From NCBI GenBank assembly GCA_023230245.1, contig JALNXT010000004.1:1-17540 (forward strand): a stretch of 17,540 bases of DNA. Reading direction: 5' to 3'. The first letter of the stretch is position 1. Every line of letters starts with the position of its first letter. Positions 7,310-14,157 of the stretch are shown here, piece by piece. The translations under genes were made by a program, and so were the position numbers. Source of the stretch: Candidatus Cloacimonadota bacterium. Its GTDB lineage: Bacteria > Cloacimonadota > Cloacimonadia > Cloacimonadales > Cloacimonadaceae. The notes under the pieces are model-generated. The model did no database searches. It had not been told where the DNA came from and was given only the letters and a program-made list of their open reading frames with translations.

Positions 7310-8288
7310 CAAAACTATCCAATATTTCTTTGCAATTCACTGTAGCCGTTCCGTGTTTTGCCACCACCACGGCAGCAGCGTGATTTGCGATTAAGGCGGC
7401 AGTCATAATATCTTTTAAATCAAGATAAGCAAGGCAAAGTGAACTAATTACCGTATCTCCCGCACCAGACACATCAAATACTTCCTTCGCAAAGCTGGGC
7501 AGGTGTTGCGGGGTTTTACCCATAGTGAAAACATACATTCCTTCGCTTCCACATGTAACCACAAGATGCTTGCATTGCAGGTCTTTTTGCATTGCTTTAG
7601 CCGCTGCAAAGAAGCTATCTAGATCACTAAAGTGCTCACCCATGTAATTCTGTGTTTCCAGGTAATTGGGTTTAAAAATCTCCACACCTCGGTAAAATCC
7701 AAAGTTCTTTTTCTTCGGATCAACAACCACAGGGATGTTTTTGCGTGCTGCCAGTTGCAAAATGCTTTCCACCGAATCCTTATTCAGCAAGCCTTTGTCG
7801 TAATCCTCGATAACTATAGCGTCACAATGCTGAAGTCCGTTTTTAACATATTCCAGAATTGATTCTTTTAAACTGGCATCTATATCGGAAGTATCCTCTC
7901 TATCGAGACGAACTATTTGCTGGCTTACTGCTCCAATCCTCGTTTTCAGGGTAGTAGGGCGGCTGCTGTCTGCAAAGATGCCGGATGAAGAGAGGTTCTG
8001 CTGCTTCAATAAAGACAGAACTGTCTGTGCATAGCTATCCTTACCACAAACTCCCACCAAATCTACTTTAGCTCCCAGTGCAGCAAGATTCAAAGCTACA
8101 TTTGCTGCGCCTCCCAAACGGTATTCTTCGTGGTTAAGTTCAATTATGGGCACCGGTGCTTCTGCTGAAATTCTCTGTACTTTTCCCCAGAGGTATTCGT
8201 CCAGCATAATATCACCAATCACCATTATCCGGCGTTTAGAGAACCCTTGCAAGCAGGTTTTTAGCTTCGGTATTGTCTGGCTTTTCAA
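7296..8288 (-). CDS. rfaE1: D-glycero-beta-D-manno-heptose-7-phosphate kinase
   Basis: PfkB/ribokinase-family kinase phosphorylating D-glycero-D-manno-heptose 7-phosphate at C1, equivalent to the N-terminal half of HldE. 330 residues. Visible: VIGDIMLDEYLWG (23-35), RLGGAANVALN (57-67, the PfkB GG motif), VVVDPKKKNF (187-196), IFKPNYLE (204-211) and the C-terminal FDVSGAGDTV (271-280) with the catalytic Asp (D278) and anion-hole glycines. Start is TTG at 8288, 7 nt behind AGGAG, overlapping the purF stop as TTGA; the first ATG would be internal (residue 22) and would trim the fold. Confidence 0.95.
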   Translation of the reverse strand: MKSQTIPKLKTCLQGFSKRRIMVIGDIMLDEYLWGKVQRISAEAPVPIIELNHEEYRLGGAANVALNLAALGAKVDLVGVCGKDSYAQTVLSLLKQQNLSSSGIFADSSRPTTLKTRIGAVSQQIVRLDREDTSDIDASLKESILEYVKNGLQHCDAIVIEDYDKGLLNKDSVESILQLAARKNIPVVVDPKKKNFGFYRGVEIFKPNYLETQNYMGEHFSDLDSFFAAAKAMQKDLQCKHLVVTCGSEGMYVFTMGKTPQHLPSFAKEVFDVSGAGDTVISSLCLAYLDLKDIMTAALIANHAAAVVVAKHGTATVNCKEILDSFDGQQ

Positions 8289-9679
8289 TGTGGCACTCCT
8301 AATGGGTATTCTCCATTAAAACAAGCATAACAGTAATTATCCGGCTCTTGCACACACTTCCGTAAATCATCCATGGAGAGGTGCTTCAAGCTATCTACAC
8401 CAGTTCTGCTGCGGATCTCTTCCAGGCTATGGCAATTTGCCACAAGTTCTTTGGCATCGGGGGTATCAATGCCATAATAGCAGGAATGGCATACTTGCGG
8501 ACTGCCAATACGCAGGTGGATTTCAGTAGCGCCAGCGTTTTTAATCAGCTTAACAATTTTCCTGATGGTGGTGCCACGGACAATACTATCGTCTATCAGC
8601 ACTATCTTCTTTCCCTTAAAGAAATTCGGCAACACGTTAAATTTCTGACGCACGCTTTCATCTCTAATCGTCTGTTCCGGTTTGATAAATGTTCTGCCCA
8701 CATAGTGATTGCGGATTAGCCCCAAAGATATAGGAACCTTACTCGCATTGGCATAGCCGATTCCGATGAAATTGGATGAATCCGGCACCGGTACAATGAT
8801 ATCCGGATTTAATCCTGCATCATTCGCTGCCATGGCTGCGCCGATGTTTTCGCGCACCCGGTAAACATCTTCGCCAAAGTGATAGCTATCCGGACGGGAA
8901 AAGTATATATGCTCAAAAATACAGTGTTTCTCACTGCTATTCTTGCGGTAGAGATTGGGGTCATTTTCGATAACGAGGATTTGATTTGCTCCCACATGGT
9001 CAGGGTCGCTGCTGATGCGTATGATTCCAGCAGGCGGTACTTCATGGCGATTCACCACATCCAGAGTATCTAAAGCGCAACTCTCCGATGCTACTACAAC
9101 TGCACCGCTGGGAGCGATACCCCAAACCATAGGGCGAATGCTGTGTGGATCACGAAACACATAAAGCTCGGTGCGATTGCAGAGCACACAGGAATATGCC
9201 CCTTTAACATCTTTCATCAAGTGTCGGATTGCTTCGCTGATTTCATCTCCATGGCGGATAATGCGATATGCTATGTATTTGACTAACAGCTCTCCATCGT
9301 TGTCACTTTTGAAATAAACCTTTTCTGCTTCCAAGAGTTTTCGAATTTCATTGTAGTTTACCAAATCTCCGTTTGAAGCTAAGGCATAAGTGGGTCCATA
9401 TAAGGTTTCCACCAAATGGGGCTGGGTATTAAATTCAGTGGCACTACCCTTGGTGGGATAGCGGACATGGCCGATTGCTATATTTCCGGGAAGCTCTTGC
9501 AGGCGGTCATCAGTAAAAACGTCTTTAACCAAACCCATTTTCTTGCGTAAGCGAATTACCGCACCATCGCTTACTGCCATTCCGCAGCTTTCCTGCCCAC
9601 GATGTTGTTCTGCAAAAAGCCCCAATGCTGCCATGTGGGCAGCATACTCAGCGCCGCAAACTCCAATGATTCCGCACAT
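8285..9679 (-). CDS. purF: Amidophosphoribosyltransferase (glutamine PRPP amidotransferase)
   Basis: Commits PRPP to purine synthesis: glutamine plus PRPP gives 5-phosphoribosylamine. 464 residues. The N-terminal Ntn-hydrolase glutaminase has Cys2 as nucleophile (MCGIIGVCG), RGQES, HVRYPTKG and ASNGDLVN. The C-terminal phosphoribosyltransferase domain carries the PRPP loop IVLIDDSIVRGTT (359-371). Cysteines C253, C400 (CHSCYYGID) and C450/C453 (YCYACF) align with the four [4Fe-4S] ligands of the B. subtilis enzyme, so an iron-sulfur form is likely. No propeptide is possible because the frame has a stop (TAA) three codons upstream of the ATG. The start shares one base with the plsY stop (TAATG), with AAAGGA upstream. 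Confidence 0.97.
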   Translation of the reverse strand: MCGIIGVCGAEYAAHMAALGLFAEQHRGQESCGMAVSDGAVIRLRKKMGLVKDVFTDDRLQELPGNIAIGHVRYPTKGSATEFNTQPHLVETLYGPTYALASNGDLVNYNEIRKLLEAEKVYFKSDNDGELLVKYIAYRIIRHGDEISEAIRHLMKDVKGAYSCVLCNRTELYVFRDPHSIRPMVWGIAPSGAVVVASESCALDTLDVVNRHEVPPAGIIRISSDPDHVGANQILVIENDPNLYRKNSSEKHCIFEHIYFSRPDSYHFGEDVYRVRENIGAAMAANDAGLNPDIIVPVPDSSNFIGIGYANASKVPISLGLIRNHYVGRTFIKPEQTIRDESVRQKFNVLPNFFKGKKIVLIDDSIVRGTTIRKIVKLIKNAGATEIHLRIGSPQVCHSCYYGIDTPDAKELVANCHSLEEIRSRTGVDSLKHLSMDDLRKCVQEPDNYCYACFNGEYPLGVPH

Positions 9680-10311
9680 TATCCTTTACCCTTTCTGGTA
9701 AATACTATCTTATGTTCAGTCCCTTTCACGAGGCGCACAAGATTCTCCTTGTGTTTTATCACAATCATCAGCACCACCAAAGCAATCAACACTACAGAGG
9801 CATAATCTGTCTTCTCAGCGAGCTTTATCTGCCAAAGACTGTGGATTAAAAAGACTATTGCAGCTATGATGCTGCCCATGGAAACGTATCTGCTAACGGC
9901 GGTAATAAGGATAAATACTCCCAACGCAAACAGTAAACTCATCGGAGCCAAAGCCAGGAAAGCACCGCCCGCAGTGGCAACGCCTTTGCCACCTTTAAAG
10001 CCTAAATACAGCGGGAATACATGCCCCAGGATTACAAACAAGGCACACATAGCCACGATAGGGCTTCCACTTGGCATCAAGTATATTGCCAGTTGAGTGG
10101 CGAGAAATCCTTTCCCCATATCCAGCAGCAGCACTATTACCCCCGTGGTGGTACCATAAAGTCGCAGTGCATTAGTAGCGCCCACATTACCGCTTCCACC
10201 CTTGCGGATATCCTTGTGGTAAAATACTTTAGCGATAATCCACCCAAAGGGGACGCTGCCCAATAGATAGGCAAATAGCGGCAGGATAAAGGGGAACAGA
10301 CTACTCTTCAT
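9679..10311 (-). CDS. plsY: Acyl-phosphate:glycerol-3-phosphate acyltransferase PlsY
   Basis: Inner-membrane enzyme that moves the acyl group from acyl-phosphate (made by PlsX) to glycerol-3-phosphate, starting phospholipid synthesis. 210 residues, strongly hydrophobic with several transmembrane helices. All three PlsY motifs are readable: KGGSGNVGATNALR (37-50), GHVFPLYLGFKGGKG (96-110) and HKENLVRLVKGTEHK (187-201). ATG at 10311 overlaps the der stop by 11 nt, with AAGGA ahead of it inside the der 3-prime end. plsX is not in this window. der-plsY adjacency is common in bacteria, which supports both calls. Confidence 0.97.
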   Translation of the reverse strand: MKSSLFPFILPLFAYLLGSVPFGWIIAKVFYHKDIRKGGSGNVGATNALRLYGTTTGVIVLLLDMGKGFLATQLAIYLMPSGSPIVAMCALFVILGHVFPLYLGFKGGKGVATAGGAFLALAPMSLLFALGVFILITAVSRYVSMGSIIAAIVFLIHSLWQIKLAEKTDYASVVLIALVVLMIVIKHKENLVRLVKGTEHKIVFTRKGKG

Positions 10312-11779
10312 GCTTGTCCTTTTTCTTAGCTTCGTAGGTCATGGAAGGGCTGGTTGTGCCGTCATGAGCTCCGAAGCTTCTGTTTCTGGTTCTCTTAGCA
10401 TCATTCTTTTTAAGTTTGCCTTCGCGGCTGCCGTTTTTGTTAGCCTCGTCATCTTCGTCTTTCTTGCGTCCCTTGAAGATTAGCCTGATGCTAACCCCTT
10501 CAAACTTGAACATTTCTCTAATCTGGTTGTGGATGAAACGACGATAGTTCTCCGTTATCAGGTTTGGGGTATTGCAGAAAAAGATGAAAGTAGGCGGTTT
10601 CACGGCTGCCTGAGTAAGGTAGTAAATCCGGATATGCTTTCCTGATGGGTGAGTGGGGGGACGGTGCTCCACCACAGTTTCCATAAAGCGGTTCAATTCA
10701 CCAGTAGGGATGCGCTTTTGGCTTTCTTCTTCTATAACCAATACGGTTTCCATAATCTTGTTTATACGCTGGCTGGTTTTGGCGGAAATAAACAGCACAG
10801 GAGCAAATTGCAAGAACGGCATCTGGTAATGCAGTTCTTTGGTGTATTCCATGGTGGTTCCGGTGCTTTTGTCCACCAAATCCCATTTATTGTAAACCAC
10901 CATCACTTCTTTCATCCTGCGGTTTGCATAACTGGCGATCTTGATATCCTGCGTGCTAAGCTCTTCATCGGCAGTAAGTACGAGTACTACGATATCGCAT
11001 CTATCCACGGCATCGATAGTACGCATGGAAGAAAAGTACTCCACGCCATAATTAACCTTGGTTTTACGCCTCAGTCCAGCAGTATCTATCAACACATATT
11101 CCTTGCCATGGTAACGGAAGGGGGTATCGATGGAATCTCTGGTGGTGCCTGGGATATCGGTAACAATCTGTTTTTCATCGCCAAGCAGCAGATTCACGAT
11201 GCTTGATTTTCCCACATTGGGTTTGCCAACCACGGCTATCCGGGTTGTGGTGGGTTTTTCTTCTGCATAGGCTTCCTGCGTATCGGGCATCAGGGAGAGC
11301 AATTCATCCAGGAAATTACCGGTGTTTCTGCCATGCGAAGCGGAAATGGGGAAGGCATCACTGAACCCAAGCTGAAGGAAATCGTACACTTCCCATTCAA
11401 ACTTTTCACTGTCTGCCTTATTTGCCACCAGCATCACTTTACTGCGATGAGGGAAAAGGATTTTGGCGATGGCTTTATCCAAATCCGTCGTTCCAGTCTG
11501 GGCATCCACCATAAAGATAATGAGATCGGATTCATCGATCGCCAGAATAGCCTGATGCTGAATCATCTTATCCATGGTTTCGGTGCTGTCATAGATGATA
11601 CCGCCGGTATCCACCAGCTTAAAAACCTTACCGTTCCATTCCACGTCTTCATATTTACGGTCGCGGGTGATTCCGGCTTCAAAATCCACTATCGCCATGC
11701 GCTTTCGGCATAAGCGGTTAAAAAGGGTCGATTTCCCTACATTGGGACGCCCTACGATTGATACTATGTATTTTCTCAT
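10301..11779 (-). CDS. der: Ribosome biogenesis GTPase Der (EngA)
   Basis: Double-GTPase needed for late 50S subunit assembly. 492 residues. G domain 1: P-loop GRPNVGKST (10-18), DTGG (57-60), NKAD (120-123). G domain 2: GKPNVGKSS (185-193), DTAG (232-235), NKWD (297-300). The KH-like domain follows, with PPTFIFFCN (395-403) and the NYRRFIHNQIRE block. After the usual end near FKGRKK a charged, low-complexity tail of about 55 residues rich in K, D, E and N extends to the stop; it is likely disordered. First gene of the minus-strand operon; ATG at 11779 has GAGG 4 nt upstream. An octamer repeat array ends 22 bases before the start codon, so the native promoter has been displaced or lies within or beyond the repeats. 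Confidence 0.97.
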   Translation of the reverse strand: MRKYIVSIVGRPNVGKSTLFNRLCRKRMAIVDFEAGITRDRKYEDVEWNGKVFKLVDTGGIIYDSTETMDKMIQHQAILAIDESDLIIFMVDAQTGTTDLDKAIAKILFPHRSKVMLVANKADSEKFEWEVYDFLQLGFSDAFPISASHGRNTGNFLDELLSLMPDTQEAYAEEKPTTTRIAVVGKPNVGKSSIVNLLLGDEKQIVTDIPGTTRDSIDTPFRYHGKEYVLIDTAGLRRKTKVNYGVEYFSSMRTIDAVDRCDIVVLVLTADEELSTQDIKIASYANRRMKEVMVVYNKWDLVDKSTGTTMEYTKELHYQMPFLQFAPVLFISAKTSQRINKIMETVLVIEEESQKRIPTGELNRFMETVVEHRPPTHPSGKHIRIYYLTQAAVKPPTFIFFCNTPNLITENYRRFIHNQIREMFKFEGVSIRLIFKGRKKDEDDEANKNGSREGKLKKNDAKRTRNRSFGAHDGTTSPSMTYEAKKKDKHEE

Positions 11780-11801
11780 TATTCCTCTATGCGTTTAGTA
11801 A

Positions 11802-11881
11802 GGTAACGAAGTAACAAAGTGATGAAGTAACAATGTGATGAAGTAACAAAGTGACGAGGTGATGAAGTAACAATGTGTTGG
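11802..11881 (+). repeat. Octamer repeat array A (about ten units)
   Basis: Ten consecutive 8-bp units on the plus strand in strict register, consensus near AGTRAYRA: GGTAACGA, AGTAACAA, AGTGATGA, AGTAACAA, TGTGATGA, AGTAACAA, AGTGACGA, GGTGATGA, AGTAACAA and a degenerate TGTGTTGG. It lies in the leader of der, close to its start codon. It points opposite to arrays B and C and forms the left terminal inverted repeat of the four-helix-bundle module. Confidence 0.9.
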
Positions 11882-11888
11882 CAGGCCT

Positions 11889-11960
11889 TCATAACATTAT
11901 TACCATATTACTTCTCAACTTCTTCACTCTATCACTTTGTCACTTTGTCACTTTGTCACT
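11889..11960 (-). repeat. Octamer repeat array B (nine units) abutting the four-helix-bundle gene stop
   Basis: Read on the minus strand from 11960: AGTGACAA three times, AGTGATAG, AGTGAAGA, AGTTGAGA, AGTAATAT, GGTAATAA, TGTTATGA. Units decay with distance from the gene. The gene's TGA stop lies inside the first unit. Arrays A and B meet at an AGGCCT palindrome (11883-11888) and are inverted relative to each other, so the transcript between this gene and der can fold into a long imperfect hairpin. Confidence 0.88.
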
Positions 11961-12312
11961 TATTCCTAACATAATTCACCAAACCCGATACCTGTGATCG
12001 AATTAGTTTTATCAAGTTAATCGGGATGTCCAGTTCTTGGACGGGTATATAATTTAAGCGTTCTGTAATGACAAGCTGCGTTTCCAGCTCTGCAAGGCTA
12101 CCCAATGCAATATAAAGGAACTGCAGGAATACCTTATCGTGATTTCTCCCAGCACCTTCTGCGATATTAGATGGGATGGATATTGCTGCACGCCTCATTT
12201 GGGAAGTTAACCCGTATAGCTCATCCTTAGGGAAACTCTTGGTTAGGCCATAAATAAGTACTACAAGTTCAATTCCATTTTTCCAAGCATCTAAATCTTT
12301 ATGGGTTTTCAC
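11956..12312 (-). CDS. Four-helix-bundle protein of the 23S rRNA intervening-sequence (S23/IVP) family
   Basis: 118 residues, typical family length. Hallmark stretches: HKDLDAWKNGIELVVLIY (4-21), FPKDELYGLTSQMRRAA (27-43), SIPSNIAEGAGRNHDK (45-60) and FLYIALGSLAELETQL (65-80). First described as ORFs inside intervening sequences in 23S rRNA genes of Leptospira and Coxiella, the family is now known at many non-rRNA sites. Its fold resembles Avd of diversity-generating retroelements, and nucleic-acid binding is suspected but the role is unknown. Start is GTG at 12312, 7 nt behind AAGGAG. The stop codon lies inside octamer array B; array C lies upstream. The gene shares the strand of the der operon, so it could be read into der. 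Confidence 0.92.
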   Translation of the reverse strand: MKTHKDLDAWKNGIELVVLIYGLTKSFPKDELYGLTSQMRRAAISIPSNIAEGAGRNHDKVFLQFLYIALGSLAELETQLVITERLNYIPVQELDIPINLIKLIRSQVSGLVNYVRNK

Positions 12313-12330
12313 AACAAAACTCCTTATCTA

Positions 12331-12378
12331 TCAACATTTTGTTACTTCATTACATCATCACTTTGTCTCTTTGTTACT
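12331..12378 (-). repeat. Octamer repeat array C (six units) upstream of the four-helix-bundle gene
   Basis: Read on the minus strand from 12378: AGTAACAA, AGAGACAA, AGTGATGA, TGTAATGA, AGTAACAA, AATGTTGA. Same unit and orientation as array B, inverted relative to array A. Together A and C act as imperfect terminal inverted repeats of a module of about 577 bp holding only the four-helix-bundle gene. It lies 18 bases upstream of that gene's start codon, where its promoter would be expected. Confidence 0.85.
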
Positions 12379-12468
12379 GCTTTAATTACGCAAAGTCAGC
12401 ATTTTACAAAGCCTGTTTTTGTCAATCCTAACGTATTTGATTGGTGTCTCACTCTGGAGAGCTTTTTG

Positions 12469-12493
12469 TTGACATAAATCAGGCACATATAAT
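12469..12493 (+). promoter_or_regulatory. Possible promoter of the restriction-modification genes
   Basis: TTGACA at 12469-12474 and TATAAT at 12488-12493 are perfect sigma-70-type hexamers, but the spacer is only 13 nt against an optimum of 17, so either the -35 is elsewhere or the match is chance. The TATAAT lies about 60 nt before the methyltransferase start codon. Confidence 0.35.
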
Positions 12494-12524
12494 GAATGAA
12501 CTTAAGGATTTAAACCATACACGG

Positions 12525-12554
12525 GATATCTCATATTAATGGAGGAAAGATATC
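12525..12554 (+). promoter_or_regulatory. 7-bp dyad enclosing the methyltransferase ribosome binding site
   Basis: GATATCT (12525-12531) and AGATATC (12548-12554) are exact inverted repeats separated by 16 nt that contain GGAGG (12541-12545); the ATG follows at 12556. In RNA it would put the Shine-Dalgarno in a hairpin loop; in DNA it could be an operator. No controller (C) protein gene is visible, so either role is speculative. Confidence 0.35.
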
Positions 12555-12555
12555 G

Positions 12556-14157
12556 ATGGCGATCGAAAAAGCAGACCTTTTAAACTTACAGGAAGCCAGT
12601 AAATGGGCATCGTCTCATCTTGGCAGGAAAGTATCCACTTCCAATATCAGCTATCTTGTCCAGTATGGCAGGATCCGCAAATACGGCGAAAATGGCAATA
12701 CTTTTATATCCAAAGGGGATTTGCTTAACTATTACAACGCATACAACGAAAGCAGAGAAAGTTCTTGGCGAGAGCAACTTGGGCAAGATCTTAATTGGGT
12801 GCTTTCTTTTGAAAAATACACGGAAGCAGAAACCACAAAGCATGTACACCGCTTGCATCCATACAAAGGGAAGTTCATTCCTCAGTTAGTGGAGTACTTT
12901 CTGGATAGTCACACAGACAAATTCAAAACTGAGAGTTTCTTTCATCAGGGAGACATTGTTCTGGATCCGTTTTCGGGGAGCGGGACTACTCTTGTGCAGG
13001 CTAACGAACTAGGGTTAAATGCCATAGGGATTGATATCTCCGCATTCAACGTGTTAATTTCCAGTTGCAAGGTTATGAAATACGATTTGGTAGATGTACA
13101 AAAGGAAATCAATCGTATTAGCTTGGCGTTGCGGTGTTTTTTAACTGATTCTCATGTCATGGAGTTTGAAGAGAAACTGCTATCCGAATTATCTAAGTTC
13201 AACAGTATTAACTTTCCTGTTCCTGAGTACAAGTATCGCTTGCACCACAATGAGATAGACGAAAAAAGCTATGGTGCAGCTAAAGAACTGGAATTCAACA
13301 GCACTTTCCAAAAATTAGTAACAGAATATCACATTAAGCTAAGGCAAGACTCTAACGACAGTTTTTTGGACAAATGGTTTTCGCAACAGATTCGTGAAGA
13401 GCTAGATTTTGTCTATCGTGAGCTGCAGAAAATCGAAAACATTCATACCAAGAAGATAATCGGGGTTATTCTTAGCCGAACGATGCGAAGTTGCCGTGCA
13501 ACCACGCATGCAGACTTGGCTACGCTCACAGAACCCATTACCAGCACTTATTATTGTGCAAAACACGGCAAGATGTGTAAACCCTTGTTTTCCATCTTAA
13601 AGTGGTGGAACACATACACCAAGGATACCTTGAAGCGCTTGGTTCAGTTTGATAAGGTGCGAACCAATACACATCAAGTTTGTATAACAGGAGACAGCAG
13701 GAATGTTGATATATTGGCGAAAGTATCCCGCATCAATCCAGAGTTTGCCGATCTTATTGCCAAGGATAAAATAAAAGGGATCTTCTCTTCTCCGCCTTAT
13801 GTTGGTTTGATAGATTACCATGAGCAGCATGCCTATGCCTACGATCTTTTCGGCTTTGAGCGCAAAGACGAGCTTGAAATAGGCCCACTCTACAAAGGGC
13901 AGGGAAGGGAAGCTAAACAGAGCTATGTACAAGGGATAGCAGAAGTTCTAAATAATAGTAAGCGGTTTTTGTGTGAAGACTATGACGTATTCTTAGTGGC
14001 AAACGATAAATACTCTCTTTATCCCAAAATTGCAGAATTAGCGGGTATGCAGATTGTAAACCAATATAAACGCCCCGTGCTAAACCGTACAGAGAAAGAT
14101 AAGGGTGCTTACTCAGAAGTTATCTTCCATTTAAAGGATATAAAATATGAACGCTGA
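12556..14157 (+). CDS. Type II DNA methyltransferase, probable N4-cytosine (N6/N4 amino-MTase family)
   Basis: 533-residue AdoMet-dependent DNA methyltransferase protecting host DNA from the endonuclease encoded next. Layout: an N-terminal helix-turn-helix-like segment (about 8-60, LNLQEASKWASSHLG to GDLLNYYN), a motif-X-like block (HPYKGKFIPQLVEYFL, 101-116), motif I DPFSGSGTT (137-145) with GLNAIGIDIS after it, a long helical insert (about 175-400) that may hold the target-recognition region, then catalytic motif IV SSPPY (411-415). SPPY favours N4-cytosine methylation. The order X, I, insert, IV is alpha-like, unlike the many DPFxGSGTT enzymes in which motif IV comes first. GGAGG stands 10 nt before the ATG. 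The stop overlaps the endonuclease gene by 11 nt. Confidence 0.9.
   Translation: MAIEKADLLNLQEASKWASSHLGRKVSTSNISYLVQYGRIRKYGENGNTFISKGDLLNYYNAYNESRESSWREQLGQDLNWVLSFEKYTEAETTKHVHRLHPYKGKFIPQLVEYFLDSHTDKFKTESFFHQGDIVLDPFSGSGTTLVQANELGLNAIGIDISAFNVLISSCKVMKYDLVDVQKEINRISLALRCFLTDSHVMEFEEKLLSELSKFNSINFPVPEYKYRLHHNEIDEKSYGAAKELEFNSTFQKLVTEYHIKLRQDSNDSFLDKWFSQQIREELDFVYRELQKIENIHTKKIIGVILSRTMRSCRATTHADLATLTEPITSTYYCAKHGKMCKPLFSILKWWNTYTKDTLKRLVQFDKVRTNTHQVCITGDSRNVDILAKVSRINPEFADLIAKDKIKGIFSSPPYVGLIDYHEQHAYAYDLFGFERKDELEIGPLYKGQGREAKQSYVQGIAEVLNNSKRFLCEDYDVFLVANDKYSLYPKIAELAGMQIVNQYKRPVLNRTEKDKGAYSEVIFHLKDIKYER

Larger units (their letters stand above)
11802..12378. mobile_element. Putative IVS-like repeat-bounded module carrying one four-helix-bundle gene
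   Basis: Arrays A and C at the outer ends are inverted copies of the same octamer family and enclose a single accessory gene plus array B. The layout recalls rRNA intervening sequences, which carry this gene family between inverted repeats, but here it sits between housekeeping genes. No transposase, target-site duplication or empty site can be demonstrated from this window, so mobility is inference. Confidence 0.4.

Noticed and set aside
10649..11206. 185-residue open frame on the plus strand inside der
   Set aside because: It is antisense to both Der G domains, whose motifs are intact; the predicted protein has no recognisable family pattern and no ribosome binding site.
11956..12312. Avd accessory gene of a diversity-generating retroelement
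   Set aside because: The fold family is related, but no reverse transcriptase, template repeat or variable repeat is visible nearby.
11802..12378. CRISPR array
   Set aside because: The repeated unit is 8 bp and directly tandem, with no spacers and no cas genes.
11956..12378. True 23S rRNA intervening sequence
   Set aside because: The flanks are der and a restriction system; no rRNA sequence adjoins the module.
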